Shown piece by piece: positions 26,104 through 34,230 of a DNA stretch of 64,000 nt (positions are counted from its first letter, which is position 1; each line of letters starts with the position of its first letter). Source of the DNA: REBR01 sp033721915 (lineage in GTDB: Bacteria; Pseudomonadota; Gammaproteobacteria; Pseudomonadales; Oleiphilaceae); contig JAWWAC010000005.1 of NCBI GenBank assembly GCA_033721915.1, positions 39,737-103,736 of the forward strand, read 5' to 3'. The notes beneath the pieces are model-generated. The model was given only the letters and a program-made list of their open reading frames with translations. It did no database searches and was not told the origin of the DNA. The translations under genes and the position numbers were made by a program.

Positions 26104-28275
26104 CTATACCCTCTGACCCTGCTTTTTTGATTGCCGTTGACGCAACATTTCCTGTTCCCGGAGACTGACCTGAGGGATCAGTCCGGGCACATCCAGGATC
26201 AGTGCCACCTGTCCACTACCGAGAATGGTCGAACCGGAAAGCCCGCTGAGATGGGCAAAAACGCCGCTCAGGGGTTTGATCACTGTCTGGTGTTCACCCA
26301 GCAGTTCATCCACAACGAGGCCGGCCTTCTGGCCACCATGGCGAACCACTATGATGTTCTGGCGCCGCCCGGGTATTCCGGGAACCTGGAAGTGCTGGCG
26401 CAGAAAAATCAGCGGCAACACTTCCTGACGCAAATTGATGTAGTGCTGGTTCTCGCTCTGCAGCGACTGCCCGACATTGAGCTCGGTGCATTCCACCACC
26501 ATTTCCAGTGGCACCACGTAGGTGGCGTCGCCGACCCGTGACAGGAAGCCGTCGATAATGGCCAGTGTCAGAGGGAGCCGGATGCGGAAGGTGGAGCCCC
26601 CGGCGGTCCCTGGTGACACCACTTCCACCATGCCTCTGAGGCTCTCGATATTGCGACGCACCACGTCCATGCCCACGCCACGGCCGGAGAGGTTGGTGAC
26701 CTGCTCCACGGTGGAAAAACCCGGCTCGAAGATCAGATTGAAGGTTTCCTGCTCGCTCAGCACGGCGTCCTCACGGATCAGGCCCCGCTCCAGGGCCTTG
26801 GCCAGTATGCGCTCCCGGTCCAGTCCGCGACCGTCATCGCTCACTTCAATCACAATGGCTCCGGACTCGTGGTAGGCATTGAGCCGCACCGTGCCCTGTG
26901 GCGGCTTGCCCTTGCCAGAGCGCACCGCCGGGGACTCGATGCCATGGTCACAGGCGTTGCGCACCAGGTGCGTCAGTGGGTCACCGATTTTCTCAACCAC
27001 CGTCTTGTCCAGCTCCGTGTCCGCGCCGGTGATCACCAGCTGGATGTCCTTGCCCAGATCCCCGGAGACATCCCTGACCACCCGCTGGAATCGCTGGAAG
27101 GTGTCACCGATGGGGACCATGCGTAGGTCCAGTGAGCTATCGCGGATTTCCTCCACCAGCGCACCAAGACCGGCGGCGGCTTCACGGGTGGCGCTGTCGT
27201 GACTTTTGCCGGCATTGAGGGTGACCGCGGCGGAGGCAATGACCAGCTCCCCCACCAGGTTGATCAGGTTGTCCAGCTTGTCCGCCTGGATGCGGAAGTG
27301 CTCCACGGACTTCTTGCGGCGGTTGCGTTGTGACTGTTGTTTTGCCAGTGCGGCGTCCACTCGTGGGCTGTCCACCGCGCCTTTCTCCACCAGCATCTCA
27401 CCCAGTGGCTGGTGCTGCTGTGTGGCCAGTCCCAGCTCCTGGCACTGCAGATACTCCTCCAGTGCGTTCTTACTCAGTGCACCTCCCGCCACCAGGATTT
27501 CTCCCAGGCGGTCCGCCTCTTCAGGCAGTGTCTCCATCAGACGTGCGAAATCCTCCAGGGTGCTGCCGGGAGGGATCAGATGCAGCTCGTAGAGGTCGCC
27601 GGCAAACTCGAACACATCCAGGATGGTGGCTCTGTCCGCATCGGTCACCAGGTCAATTTCGAAGCCCAGGTAACAGGCTTCCGGGTCCATGTCGGAGAGA
27701 GCGGGCAGTGCATCGGTGATGGTGGTGACCCGGATCAGTTCTCCCAGTGTCCCCAGAAAGCGGATAAAGCCCAGCGGGTCCATGCCGTGGCGCAGTGCAT
27801 CCGGTTGTACCCGCATGGACAGGTGCCAGTGGCCGCGGGTGGTGGTCGCCGGTTTTTTTTCACTGTCGCTGGCCGTGGCGGCTTCCTTGTGCAGCGACTG
27901 GAATGGCTGCAGCTCAGCCAGCAGGGCATCCCCTTCAGGTTGAAGGTGGGTGGCCTCGGCGGGCTCCACCACTTCCACCAGGGCGCTGATATGATCCCGA
28001 CAGCGCAACAGCAGGTTGGCCAGATCCCGGGTCAGCTGGATTTCCTGACCCCGCAGACGGTCCAGTACGTTCTCCACCCCATGGGTAAAATTCACCACAT
28101 GATCCAGTCCGAACATGCCGGCGGAGCCCTTGACCGTATGCACGCAGCGAAACAGGGCGTTGCGCAGTTCCGCCTCGTCCGGATTCGACTCCAGCTCCAG
28201 CAGGATGCGTTCCATATCCGTCAGCAGCTCACGGCTTTCATCGAAAAACGTTTGCAGTGCCTGATCCATATTCAT
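26104..28275 (-). CDS. cheA: Chemotaxis histidine kinase CheA
   Basis: CheA autophosphorylates on receptor signal and passes phosphate to CheY and CheB. The 723-residue protein has an HPt domain with H46 (CVHTVKGSAG) and a long middle region (about 145-325) that is less conserved. Then come a dimerisation helix pair and an HATPase domain (N box HLVRNACDHGIE, G boxes DDGRGLD and SGRGVGMDVV). A CheW-like domain ends the protein. The middle region includes a repeat of LGEILVAGGALSK / LGEMLVEKGAVDS, as in type II secretion/GspE-N-like modules. It overlaps the STAS gene by four bases. Confidence 0.95.
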   Translation of the reverse strand: MNMDQALQTFFDESRELLTDMERILLELESNPDEAELRNALFRCVHTVKGSAGMFGLDHVVNFTHGVENVLDRLRGQEIQLTRDLANLLLRCRDHISALVEVVEPAEATHLQPEGDALLAELQPFQSLHKEAATASDSEKKPATTTRGHWHLSMRVQPDALRHGMDPLGFIRFLGTLGELIRVTTITDALPALSDMDPEACYLGFEIDLVTDADRATILDVFEFAGDLYELHLIPPGSTLEDFARLMETLPEEADRLGEILVAGGALSKNALEEYLQCQELGLATQQHQPLGEMLVEKGAVDSPRVDAALAKQQSQRNRRKKSVEHFRIQADKLDNLINLVGELVIASAAVTLNAGKSHDSATREAAAGLGALVEEIRDSSLDLRMVPIGDTFQRFQRVVRDVSGDLGKDIQLVITGADTELDKTVVEKIGDPLTHLVRNACDHGIESPAVRSGKGKPPQGTVRLNAYHESGAIVIEVSDDGRGLDRERILAKALERGLIREDAVLSEQETFNLIFEPGFSTVEQVTNLSGRGVGMDVVRRNIESLRGMVEVVSPGTAGGSTFRIRLPLTLAIIDGFLSRVGDATYVVPLEMVVECTELNVGQSLQSENQHYINLRQEVLPLIFLRQHFQVPGIPGRRQNIIVVRHGGQKAGLVVDELLGEHQTVIKPLSGVFAHLSGLSGSTILGSGQVALILDVPGLIPQVSLREQEMLRQRQSKKQGQRV

Positions 28276-28592
28276 GGGCTTACCCGCGCAGAGGCCATGA
28301 CATCCAGTGTGGTGCTCAGTCCGGCCAGCTCAATCACCTCCCTCACCGGCGGACTGTGGTTAACCAGTGCCACCTTTGCCCCACCGGTAACAGGGATACT
28401 CTTGGCCAGCAGCAATAACTGCAGCCCGGCCGTATCCATCTCAGTGACACCGCCCAGGTCGACAAGGCTCAACTGCCCGCTGCCGAAGGACTGGCGCAGC
28501 ACCTCGGTAGCATCACGGATCTGGTAAACAGTCAGCTCACCCAGAAGTCTCAGGCAGCCACTTCCGGCGTCAAAGTGAAATGCGTCGCTCAT
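28272..28592 (-). CDS. STAS-domain protein of the chemotaxis operon
   Basis: A 106-residue single STAS domain, related to anti-sigma-factor antagonists. The conserved loop reads VDLGGVTEMDTAGLQLLL, so the usual phosphorylatable serine of DSxG is a threonine (DTAG). It is fused by four-base overlaps to cheY upstream and cheA downstream and so is made with them. Such STAS genes occur in several CheD-type clusters. Their exact job there is not established, but they may bind a kinase or receptor component. Confidence 0.9.
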   Translation of the reverse strand: MSDAFHFDAGSGCLRLLGELTVYQIRDATEVLRQSFGSGQLSLVDLGGVTEMDTAGLQLLLLAKSIPVTGGAKVALVNHSPPVREVIELAGLSTTLDVMASARVSP

Positions 28593-28957
28593 GGGCCCAC
28601 CAGTTTGTTGACCGCCGCCAGCATCTGCTGGGGCTGGAAGGGTTTCACCATCCAGGCCTTGGCACCGGCGGCCTGGCCCTGCATTTTCTTGTCTTCGGCA
28701 GACTCTGTGGTGAGCATGATCACCGGGGTGAACTTGTACTCCGGGCGGGCCTTGACCGCCTTGAGAAAGCTGAGTCCGTCCATATTCGGCATGTTCACAT
28801 CGGAGATCATCAAATGGACCCTCTGCCCCGTCAGTTTGCTGAGGGCATCGCGACCATCGCTGGCCTCTATCACTTCAAACCCGGCCCCTTTCAGGGTGAT
28901 CGAGACCACCTGCCTTATGGAGGCGGAATCGTCCACAATCAGTATCTTTTTGCTCAT
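28589..28957 (-). CDS. cheY: Chemotaxis response regulator CheY
   Basis: A 122-residue single receiver domain. The acidic pair D9/D10 (IVDDSAS), phospho-acceptor D53 (ISDVNMPNMDG), the MLTT threonine and the KAWMVKPF lysine are all present. It is probably the output regulator of this cluster. No flagellar genes are in the window, so the target (flagellar switch or other) is not shown. Confidence 0.94.
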   Translation of the reverse strand: MSKKILIVDDSASIRQVVSITLKGAGFEVIEASDGRDALSKLTGQRVHLMISDVNMPNMDGLSFLKAVKARPEYKFTPVIMLTTESAEDKKMQGQAAGAKAWMVKPFQPQQMLAAVNKLVGP

Positions 28958-29025
28958 AAATCACTGGCCCTGCTCTGTGTAAAACGCCACCGGAAGTGCC
29001 TCCCGGACCCCGTTAAGGTTGTGCT

Positions 29026-30186
29026 TCAGAAAAAGGTGATCTCGCTTTCAGCGGCGGGTGCCGCCTGTTTGCCGCGGCCATGACTGACACGCTCTTCCGC
29101 CATGGCGTAGGAGGCCTCCATCTCCGCCAGTGCGGCCGACACATCCATGGCGTTTGCCACATCGCCACGGAGTTGCTCCCCCACCCTGTCCATGCTGTCA
29201 CGGACATGGCTGAGCATCTGGCTGACACGGTCCTGGAATTGCAGCTGCACCAGTGAGGCTTCCACATCCCCCTTGATGTCCACATTGGTTTGTCGCAGTG
29301 ATTCCGCGGAGTCCAGCAACCTGGCTCCGAGACCGCGAAAGTCCGACAGTACCTGCTCGATGGTCTCTTCCGAGGTTTTCACGGTTTCGTCATCCCGCTC
29401 ACGGGATTGCCTGGCCGCCGCCACGGCGGAATGGATCGCCTTGCCGATGTAGCCCACCTTGGTGCCGATGCGCTCTCCCGTGTCCGCCGAGAGGCGTGAC
29501 AGCTTGCGCACCTCATCCGCCACCACCGCAAAGCCCCGCCCCTGGTCTCCGGCACGGGCCGCTTCAATGGCCGCGTTCAGTGCCAGCAGATTGGTCTGTC
29601 CGGCAATGGTGGCCACGTCCTTGGCCATGGTGTTGAGCTCGTCCACAAAACTGTCGAGACCGTCAATCTGACCAAGCAGACCGTCTCGCTCCTCCAGAGC
29701 GCTTTGCAGGCTGGCCACCACGGCATGCAACCCCCGGTCAGCGTGGCCCAAGGCCGTGCCCATACCCCCTTCCAGTGACTCGGCCACATCACCAGCCATC
29801 TGCGAAGAGCGGCCCAGCTCGGAGGACAGTCCGCTGAAGCGTCCGGCCAGTTCCGTGATGGCCTTTTCCGTTTGCGTGCGGGCGGTCTCAATGTGACGGG
29901 TCCAGATGGGGACCAGCATTTCCCCGACTTCAGAAAGCGTGTTTCCTCCGGGACAGTCCCAGTCCTTTTGCGCCGCGTCTTCAATGGAACGAAGCGCACT
30001 TTCGTGGATAGTGCGGACAAAGGTGGCAGCGGCCAGAGCGGCAAAGACGGAAATGCCACAAAGAACCGCAGCCAGAACCAGTGACAGTGTCAGGGAGGGG
30101 ATAAAAAGAAGCAGCAGTAATGCCCCCATCAGACCCGGTGCAACGGACACAACCATCCACTTCTTGTACACAGGCAGAGACTTCAT
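29026..30186 (-). CDS. Short membrane methyl-accepting chemotaxis protein
   Basis: A 386-residue MCP with two transmembrane helices close together (about 10-29 and 32-54), leaving almost no periplasmic sensor. A cytoplasmic region of about 100 residues follows, then the signalling tip IAGQTNLLALNAAIEAARAG. The C-terminus ends ESEITFF. Any signal must be sensed in the membrane or cytoplasm. It is the first gene of the operon, 68 bases before cheY. The ATG at 30186 (MKSLPVYKKW) is preferred over a GTG five codons upstream, since CGGAA stands at ribosome-binding distance. Confidence 0.9.
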   Translation of the reverse strand: MKSLPVYKKWMVVSVAPGLMGALLLLLFIPSLTLSLVLAAVLCGISVFAALAAATFVRTIHESALRSIEDAAQKDWDCPGGNTLSEVGEMLVPIWTRHIETARTQTEKAITELAGRFSGLSSELGRSSQMAGDVAESLEGGMGTALGHADRGLHAVVASLQSALEERDGLLGQIDGLDSFVDELNTMAKDVATIAGQTNLLALNAAIEAARAGDQGRGFAVVADEVRKLSRLSADTGERIGTKVGYIGKAIHSAVAAARQSRERDDETVKTSEETIEQVLSDFRGLGARLLDSAESLRQTNVDIKGDVEASLVQLQFQDRVSQMLSHVRDSMDRVGEQLRGDVANAMDVSAALAEMEASYAMAEERVSHGRGKQAAPAAESEITFF

Positions 30187-30567
30187 GATTGTTCCGACCA
30201 CCCCGTTTTATTGTGCGCCCAAAGCCAACGCAGTCTGGAGTGACCGGCCAACAGGGATTTTTGAAAAGATATCAGCTTGTGGATCTTTTACAGTTAATTA
30301 GTACTTACTTTTTTGCGTTTTTGTTAAGTGTTTGGTGCGGCTCAGTGTTGCCATATCAAAACCAACATTGGTCATATTTTACTCAGTCATCATAGGGCAT
30401 TTGGGGGCGAGGATCCGCGAGGTGAGAAGCAGCTGTCGGCCCATTACAGCCGGCGGCTTCGACGACTAACCGGAGCTTTTGGGAGACCTTTTTCCAGGCA
30501 TCACTGGCCGGTTGGGAGTGAATCAGCTCAGTGAGGGGCAGCCGCCCCACCGACAGGAGAGACGCTG
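30187..30567. other. AT-rich gap between the che operon and the second orphan Rpn tail
   Basis: 381 bases. The part from 30250 to 30400 is distinctly AT-rich and must hold the leftward che promoter. TTAACT, a 17-base spacer and TGATAT on the minus strand is only a weak match. From about 30400 rightward the sequence becomes GC-rich again and runs into the Rpn tail. No tRNA, hairpin terminator or convincing gene was seen. Confidence 0.45.
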
Positions 30568-30801
30568 ATGCCTTATGCGGACACTGTGCTGACAAGAGGT
30601 AAAGCCGAGGACAAAGCGGAGGGCATTCCGCTGATGGCACTTGAAATGTTGAGGGGGGGTGCTGATGAAACTTCTGTCGCCAGGGTCACCGGTCTTTCAA
30701 TGAAACAGATCCGGGAACAGCAATCCGCCAGCAGTCATCAACCCTGCCGGGCCTGCACCCACCGGGCAAAGGCCCCCTCCATCCGCTCCAGGGCCTCTTG
30801 A
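30568..30801 (+). CDS. Second orphan Rpn C-terminal tail (RpnS-like or remnant)
   Basis: A 77-codon frame. The first 55 residues resemble the product at 21274: MxxxxxVLxRGxA near the start, then ALEMLRGGADETSVARVTGLSMKQI. Both genes share the leader AGGAGAGACGCTGATG and the in-frame upstream residues GETL, and both lack the nuclease domain (a stop lies ten codons upstream of the ATG here). The tail past residue 55 differs and overlaps the convergent argD-like gene by 64 bases, so the 3' end may be degraded. Function, if any, is uncertain. Confidence 0.4.
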   Translation: MPYADTVLTRGKAEDKAEGIPLMALEMLRGGADETSVARVTGLSMKQIREQQSASSHQPCRACTHRAKAPSIRSRAS

Positions 30802-31961
30802 AGATCCTGCATGGGGATGATCAGTGAGGGCGCGAAACGCAGTACATCGGGGCCGGCGATCAAAATCATGACCCCGGCTTCCAGGGCCGCGTCCATCAGG
30901 GCCTTGGCCTGGCCGGCATGGGCCGGGGCCAGTTCGGCTCCGAGCAGCAGGCCGCCGCCACGTACTTCTTTGAACAGCCCCAGTTCACGCCCCATCCGCT
31001 CCAGTGACTCACGCATCACACGGTGGCGCTCTGTCACCCCGCCCAGCACCTCCGGCTGGTTGACGGTTTTCAGTACCGTCTCGGCCACGGCACAGGCCAG
31101 TGGGTTGCCGCCGTAGGTGCTGCCGTGGGTGCCCACACCGAGGCTTTCGGCAATTGTCCCGGTGGTGAGCATGGCGGCCACCGGGAAGCCGTTGCCCAGT
31201 GCCTTGGCGGTGGTGAGGATATCCGGGGTCACCCCGTAATGCTGGTAGGCGTAGAGTGAGCCGGTGCGGCCCACGCCACACTGCACCTCATCAAACACCA
31301 GCAGGGCGCCGACCCGGTCGCAGCGCTCACGCAGCCCCTGCAGGAAAGCCTTATCGGCGGGACGCACACCGCCCTCACCCTGGATCGGCTCCACCACGAT
31401 GGCGCAGGTGCGCTCGCTGAGCAGGGCGTCCACGGAATCCAGGTCATTGAAGGTGCCGTGAACAATGCCACGGGGCACCGGCTCGAAACCTTCCCGGTAC
31501 TTGGGCTGCCCGCCCACGGCCAGTGTGAACAGGGTGCGGCCGTGGAAGCTGTTGTTGAAGGCGATGATTTCCTGCTTCTGCTCGCCATGGTGCTGCCAGG
31601 CGTAGCGCCGCGCCAGCTTGAAGGCCGCCTCGTTGGCCTCGGCCCCGGAGTTGGCCATGAACACCCGTTCGGCGAAGGTGTGCCGGCACAGGTACTGGCC
31701 CAGGCGCAGTGCCGGCTCGTTGGTGAGCAGGTTGCTCAGGTGCCAGACCTGCTCGGACTGCTCCTGCAACGCCCTGAGCAGTGCCGGGTGGCCATGGCCA
31801 AGGCCTGTGACCGCAATCCCCCCCGCCAGGTCAATGTACTCGCGACCGGACTGGTCCTGCACCCGTGAGCCTCTGGCCTTCACCGGAATCATGCTGCCGG
31901 GGGCGTAGTTGGGCACCATCACCTCGTCAAAGGTGGCTCGGGTCAGTTCGGGGCTGTTCAT
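30738..31961 (-). CDS. argD: Acetylornithine/succinylornithine-type aminotransferase
   Basis: A 407-residue class-III PLP aminotransferase of the ArgD/AstC group. It interconverts N-acetylornithine (or succinyl-ornithine) and the semialdehyde in arginine synthesis or breakdown. Visible features are SGAEANEAAFKLARRYAW (PLP phosphate), FNNSFHGRT, EPIQGEGG, FDEVQCGVGRTG, and the PLP lysine in TTAKALGNGFP. ArgD and AstC cannot be separated by eye. No other arg or ast gene is adjacent. A minus-strand TATAAT lies at 31998-32003. Confidence 0.88.
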   Translation of the reverse strand: MNSPELTRATFDEVMVPNYAPGSMIPVKARGSRVQDQSGREYIDLAGGIAVTGLGHGHPALLRALQEQSEQVWHLSNLLTNEPALRLGQYLCRHTFAERVFMANSGAEANEAAFKLARRYAWQHHGEQKQEIIAFNNSFHGRTLFTLAVGGQPKYREGFEPVPRGIVHGTFNDLDSVDALLSERTCAIVVEPIQGEGGVRPADKAFLQGLRERCDRVGALLVFDEVQCGVGRTGSLYAYQHYGVTPDILTTAKALGNGFPVAAMLTTGTIAESLGVGTHGSTYGGNPLACAVAETVLKTVNQPEVLGGVTERHRVMRESLERMGRELGLFKEVRGGGLLLGAELAPAHAGQAKALMDAALEAGVMILIAGPDVLRFAPSLIIPMQDLQEALERMEGAFARWVQARQG

Positions 31962-32036
31962 GGATGGCCTCGGTCATAGTGGGGAAAACGGGGGCTTATT
32001 ATAGGGAGCCTGTGCGGGTCCTTACCAGAGCCGGCA

Positions 32037-32744
32037 TCAGGCGCCTTTCTCGTAGCCCGCCACCAGCTCGTTGAGGAAAAACAGGCCCGCCGAGCTGAGG
32101 AAGTACTGGCTGGCGCCGCTTTTGAAAAGAAAGTGGCGCCGCAGCAGATAATCCACGGCCTCGGGGACGCCCTTGTCAAAGCGTGCTGCCCGCAGTATGT
32201 CCTGGTATTCCGGGTCGGCGGCAATGGCACTGAGGTCGTCTTCCTTCAGCCCCGCATCGGCCCGTCCCAGATACTCCAGGTCCCGGCCCGAGCGGGCAAA
32301 GTAGCGGCCGATGATCAGCAGCACCAGCTGCACACGGAAGGCGTTCTCATCGTGCTCTTCGCTTTCCTCGTCACTGCTCTCCCGCAGGTAGAAGAAGGTG
32401 CCCCTGTCGTTGAACACCAGGTCGTAGCCAATGTGCTCATAGAGCCGGCGGAAGTGGCTCAGGTGGTTGTACAGCAGGTTGTAGAGGGAGTTGGCCACCA
32501 GCTCGGAACGGTGAGGGTGCCAGATGTCCCGCAGTATCACGCGCCCGGCCATGAACTCCCGGTAGATGGCGGCACTGTCCGCTGGCCGGATGCCTTCAAA
32601 GCCCGCATCGCCCTGGTGACTGTCCCGGGCTCTCTCCTGCGACATGCCTGTTCCTTCAGCGCCAGCCTCCCCGGTCTCAGGAGGTGCCTGGCTGTCACCG
32701 GTAAACGTGTCTTCGGTATCCGGGTTGCTGGTTTTATTCGGCAC
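32037..32744 (-). CDS. mksE: MksE, condensin accessory subunit (JetB-like)
   Basis: A 235-residue MukE/MksE-type winged-helix partner of the kleisin. The conserved core begins near ADSAAIYREFMAGRVI and runs through NSLYNLLYNHLSHFRRLYEHIGYDLVF and the C-terminal YFLSSAGLFFLNELV. The GTG at 32744 is chosen because AGGAGGG stands six bases before it and it overlaps the mksF stop, as do the other junctions of the operon. An ATG at 32645 with AAGGA is a good alternative and would remove a polar, low-complexity N-terminus. Last gene of the mks operon. Confidence 0.78.
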   Translation of the reverse strand: MPNKTSNPDTEDTFTGDSQAPPETGEAGAEGTGMSQERARDSHQGDAGFEGIRPADSAAIYREFMAGRVILRDIWHPHRSELVANSLYNLLYNHLSHFRRLYEHIGYDLVFNDRGTFFYLRESSDEESEEHDENAFRVQLVLLIIGRYFARSGRDLEYLGRADAGLKEDDLSAIAADPEYQDILRAARFDKGVPEAVDYLLRRHFLFKSGASQYFLSSAGLFFLNELVAGYEKGA

Positions 32745-34230
32745 CCTGGCCCTCCTTATCGGTGTTGTGCGGTGTCGGGGTCTGGGGGCTGGTTGTTTGA
32801 CCATTGACCCGCTCGACACGCCGCTTGCGGTAGATGTACTGCTCCCGTGCCTGTCCCTCTGACGGTGCCTGCCCCTCTGGCGGCTCTTCACCCGCCAGGG
32901 TGCGGAAACGGTTGGTCATGACCAGTTGCAGTCCGGGCAGGGGCTTGTGGGAGAGGCGGTTGATGGCGGCCAGCAGGTCCGGGAAGCGGTAGCCTTCTAT
33001 AAAGCCCTCCAGGCGGCCGTTGAGTGTCTGCACCAGGTCCTGTGTGGGGCGCAGTTCCAGTGAGTCCAGCCAGCGGAACAGGGTGTCGATGCGCTGCACG
33101 TCCATGGACTGGCCACGGGTGCCGGACTCCAGGCTGGGCAGCACCGGGGCCTCGCTCTCACGGCGCAGGTCGCTCAGGCGCAGGTCCAGCTCCGAGTGCA
33201 GCAACTGGTAGTAGCTGGCGGACTGGCCGAAGGCGTATTGTTTCGGCCGCCAGTGGCCTTTCAGGCCCAGCAGGAAACCGCTTTTGCGCACAAAGGCGCT
33301 GCCGTCCAGGCGGGTCTTGCGCAGGTCCTGTGTGCGGGTCTCGTCCAGCAGATCCCGCAGTGACTGGAAGGCCTGCTCCATGGCGTTGTACTGCACCATG
33401 CCGCGGCGTGTCTTGCGCAGGAAATGGTCCACCTCCACCGCCACTTTCTGGATCGGACGGTGCATGGCGTTGAGGCTCAGTGCGGAGCGGAACAGCTGGT
33501 CGGCGGCCTCCTGGCAGTGGTGGTATTCCAGCACAGCGCCGATGCTCTCCAGTGTGGCAAACAGGTTGGCGCCGTCCTCCAGCTGGGCGTCCCGGTTGAG
33601 GAACACCAGGGTGGGCTTGATATGGCGCTCGTAGAGGGTGGTGATGCGTTCAAACAGGTTCTGCCGGAAAGCGTTGAATGCCCTGTCACCCCGGCTGGCG
33701 TCATCGGACATTTCCGCCAGCTCGGTGCTGATGGTCTGCATGCGGAAGATGTTCTGGCGCAGCAGGCCGATCAGCTGGCTGACCTTCTCGTTCAGTGTGT
33801 CCTGCAGTTCCGTGTAGTCCGGGTCGGCGTCATTGAAGCGGGTGCGTGGCAGCTGGTCCCTCAGATCCCGCAGTGTCACCAGGAAGCTGCGCAGCCGGGC
33901 ATCGGTCAGCTCCTGGTGCAGTGAGGTGTTGCAGGCTCTCATCATCCCCAGCAGGGCATCCTGGAACACCAGGCGGCGCTCGCCACGGACCTTGTCGATG
34001 TCGATCACCAGTCCGCTGCGGAACAGGTTGTCGGTGCTGAAGGCCCGGCGGATGCGCTCACGGTCGCTGCTCTTGCGGTCACGGACATAGTCCAGCACGC
34101 AGTGCACCAGATCGTTTTCCAGCACGTAGCGGGTCTCGTCCCGGTCCATACGTTCGATCAGCTGGAACATCACCGCCGGGTGCTCGAACAGCACCCGGGT
34201 GGTTTCCAGGGTGGTGAAGCCTTTACTCAT
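32734..34230 (-). CDS. mksF: MksF, kleisin subunit of the Mks condensin (JetA-like)
   Basis: A 498-residue MksF/JetA-type kleisin, which bridges the heads of the MksB dimer. The N-terminal winged-helix region (LFEHPAVMFQLIERM, DLVHCVLDYVRDR), a long helical middle with no membrane segments, and the C-terminal head-binding part (PGLQLVMTNRFRTLA) fit the family. The last 50 residues are Gly/Gln/Pro-rich and poorly conserved-looking. The gene overlaps mksB by eight bases and mksE by eleven, so subunits are probably made in fixed ratio. Confidence 0.82.
   Translation of the reverse strand: MSKGFTTLETTRVLFEHPAVMFQLIERMDRDETRYVLENDLVHCVLDYVRDRKSSDRERIRRAFSTDNLFRSGLVIDIDKVRGERRLVFQDALLGMMRACNTSLHQELTDARLRSFLVTLRDLRDQLPRTRFNDADPDYTELQDTLNEKVSQLIGLLRQNIFRMQTISTELAEMSDDASRGDRAFNAFRQNLFERITTLYERHIKPTLVFLNRDAQLEDGANLFATLESIGAVLEYHHCQEAADQLFRSALSLNAMHRPIQKVAVEVDHFLRKTRRGMVQYNAMEQAFQSLRDLLDETRTQDLRKTRLDGSAFVRKSGFLLGLKGHWRPKQYAFGQSASYYQLLHSELDLRLSDLRRESEAPVLPSLESGTRGQSMDVQRIDTLFRWLDSLELRPTQDLVQTLNGRLEGFIEGYRFPDLLAAINRLSHKPLPGLQLVMTNRFRTLAGEEPPEGQAPSEGQAREQYIYRKRRVERVNGQTTSPQTPTPHNTDKEGQGAE

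Noticed and set aside
30187..30330. Sigma-28 (flagellar) promoter in front of the che operon
   Set aside because: TAAAAGAT and GCTGATAT are present on the minus strand, but the spacing between the two elements is about five bases too short.
21183..31000. Insertion sequence or transposase around the chemotaxis operon
   Set aside because: No transposase gene, terminal inverted repeats or target duplications were seen; only the two Rpn tails suggest mobility.
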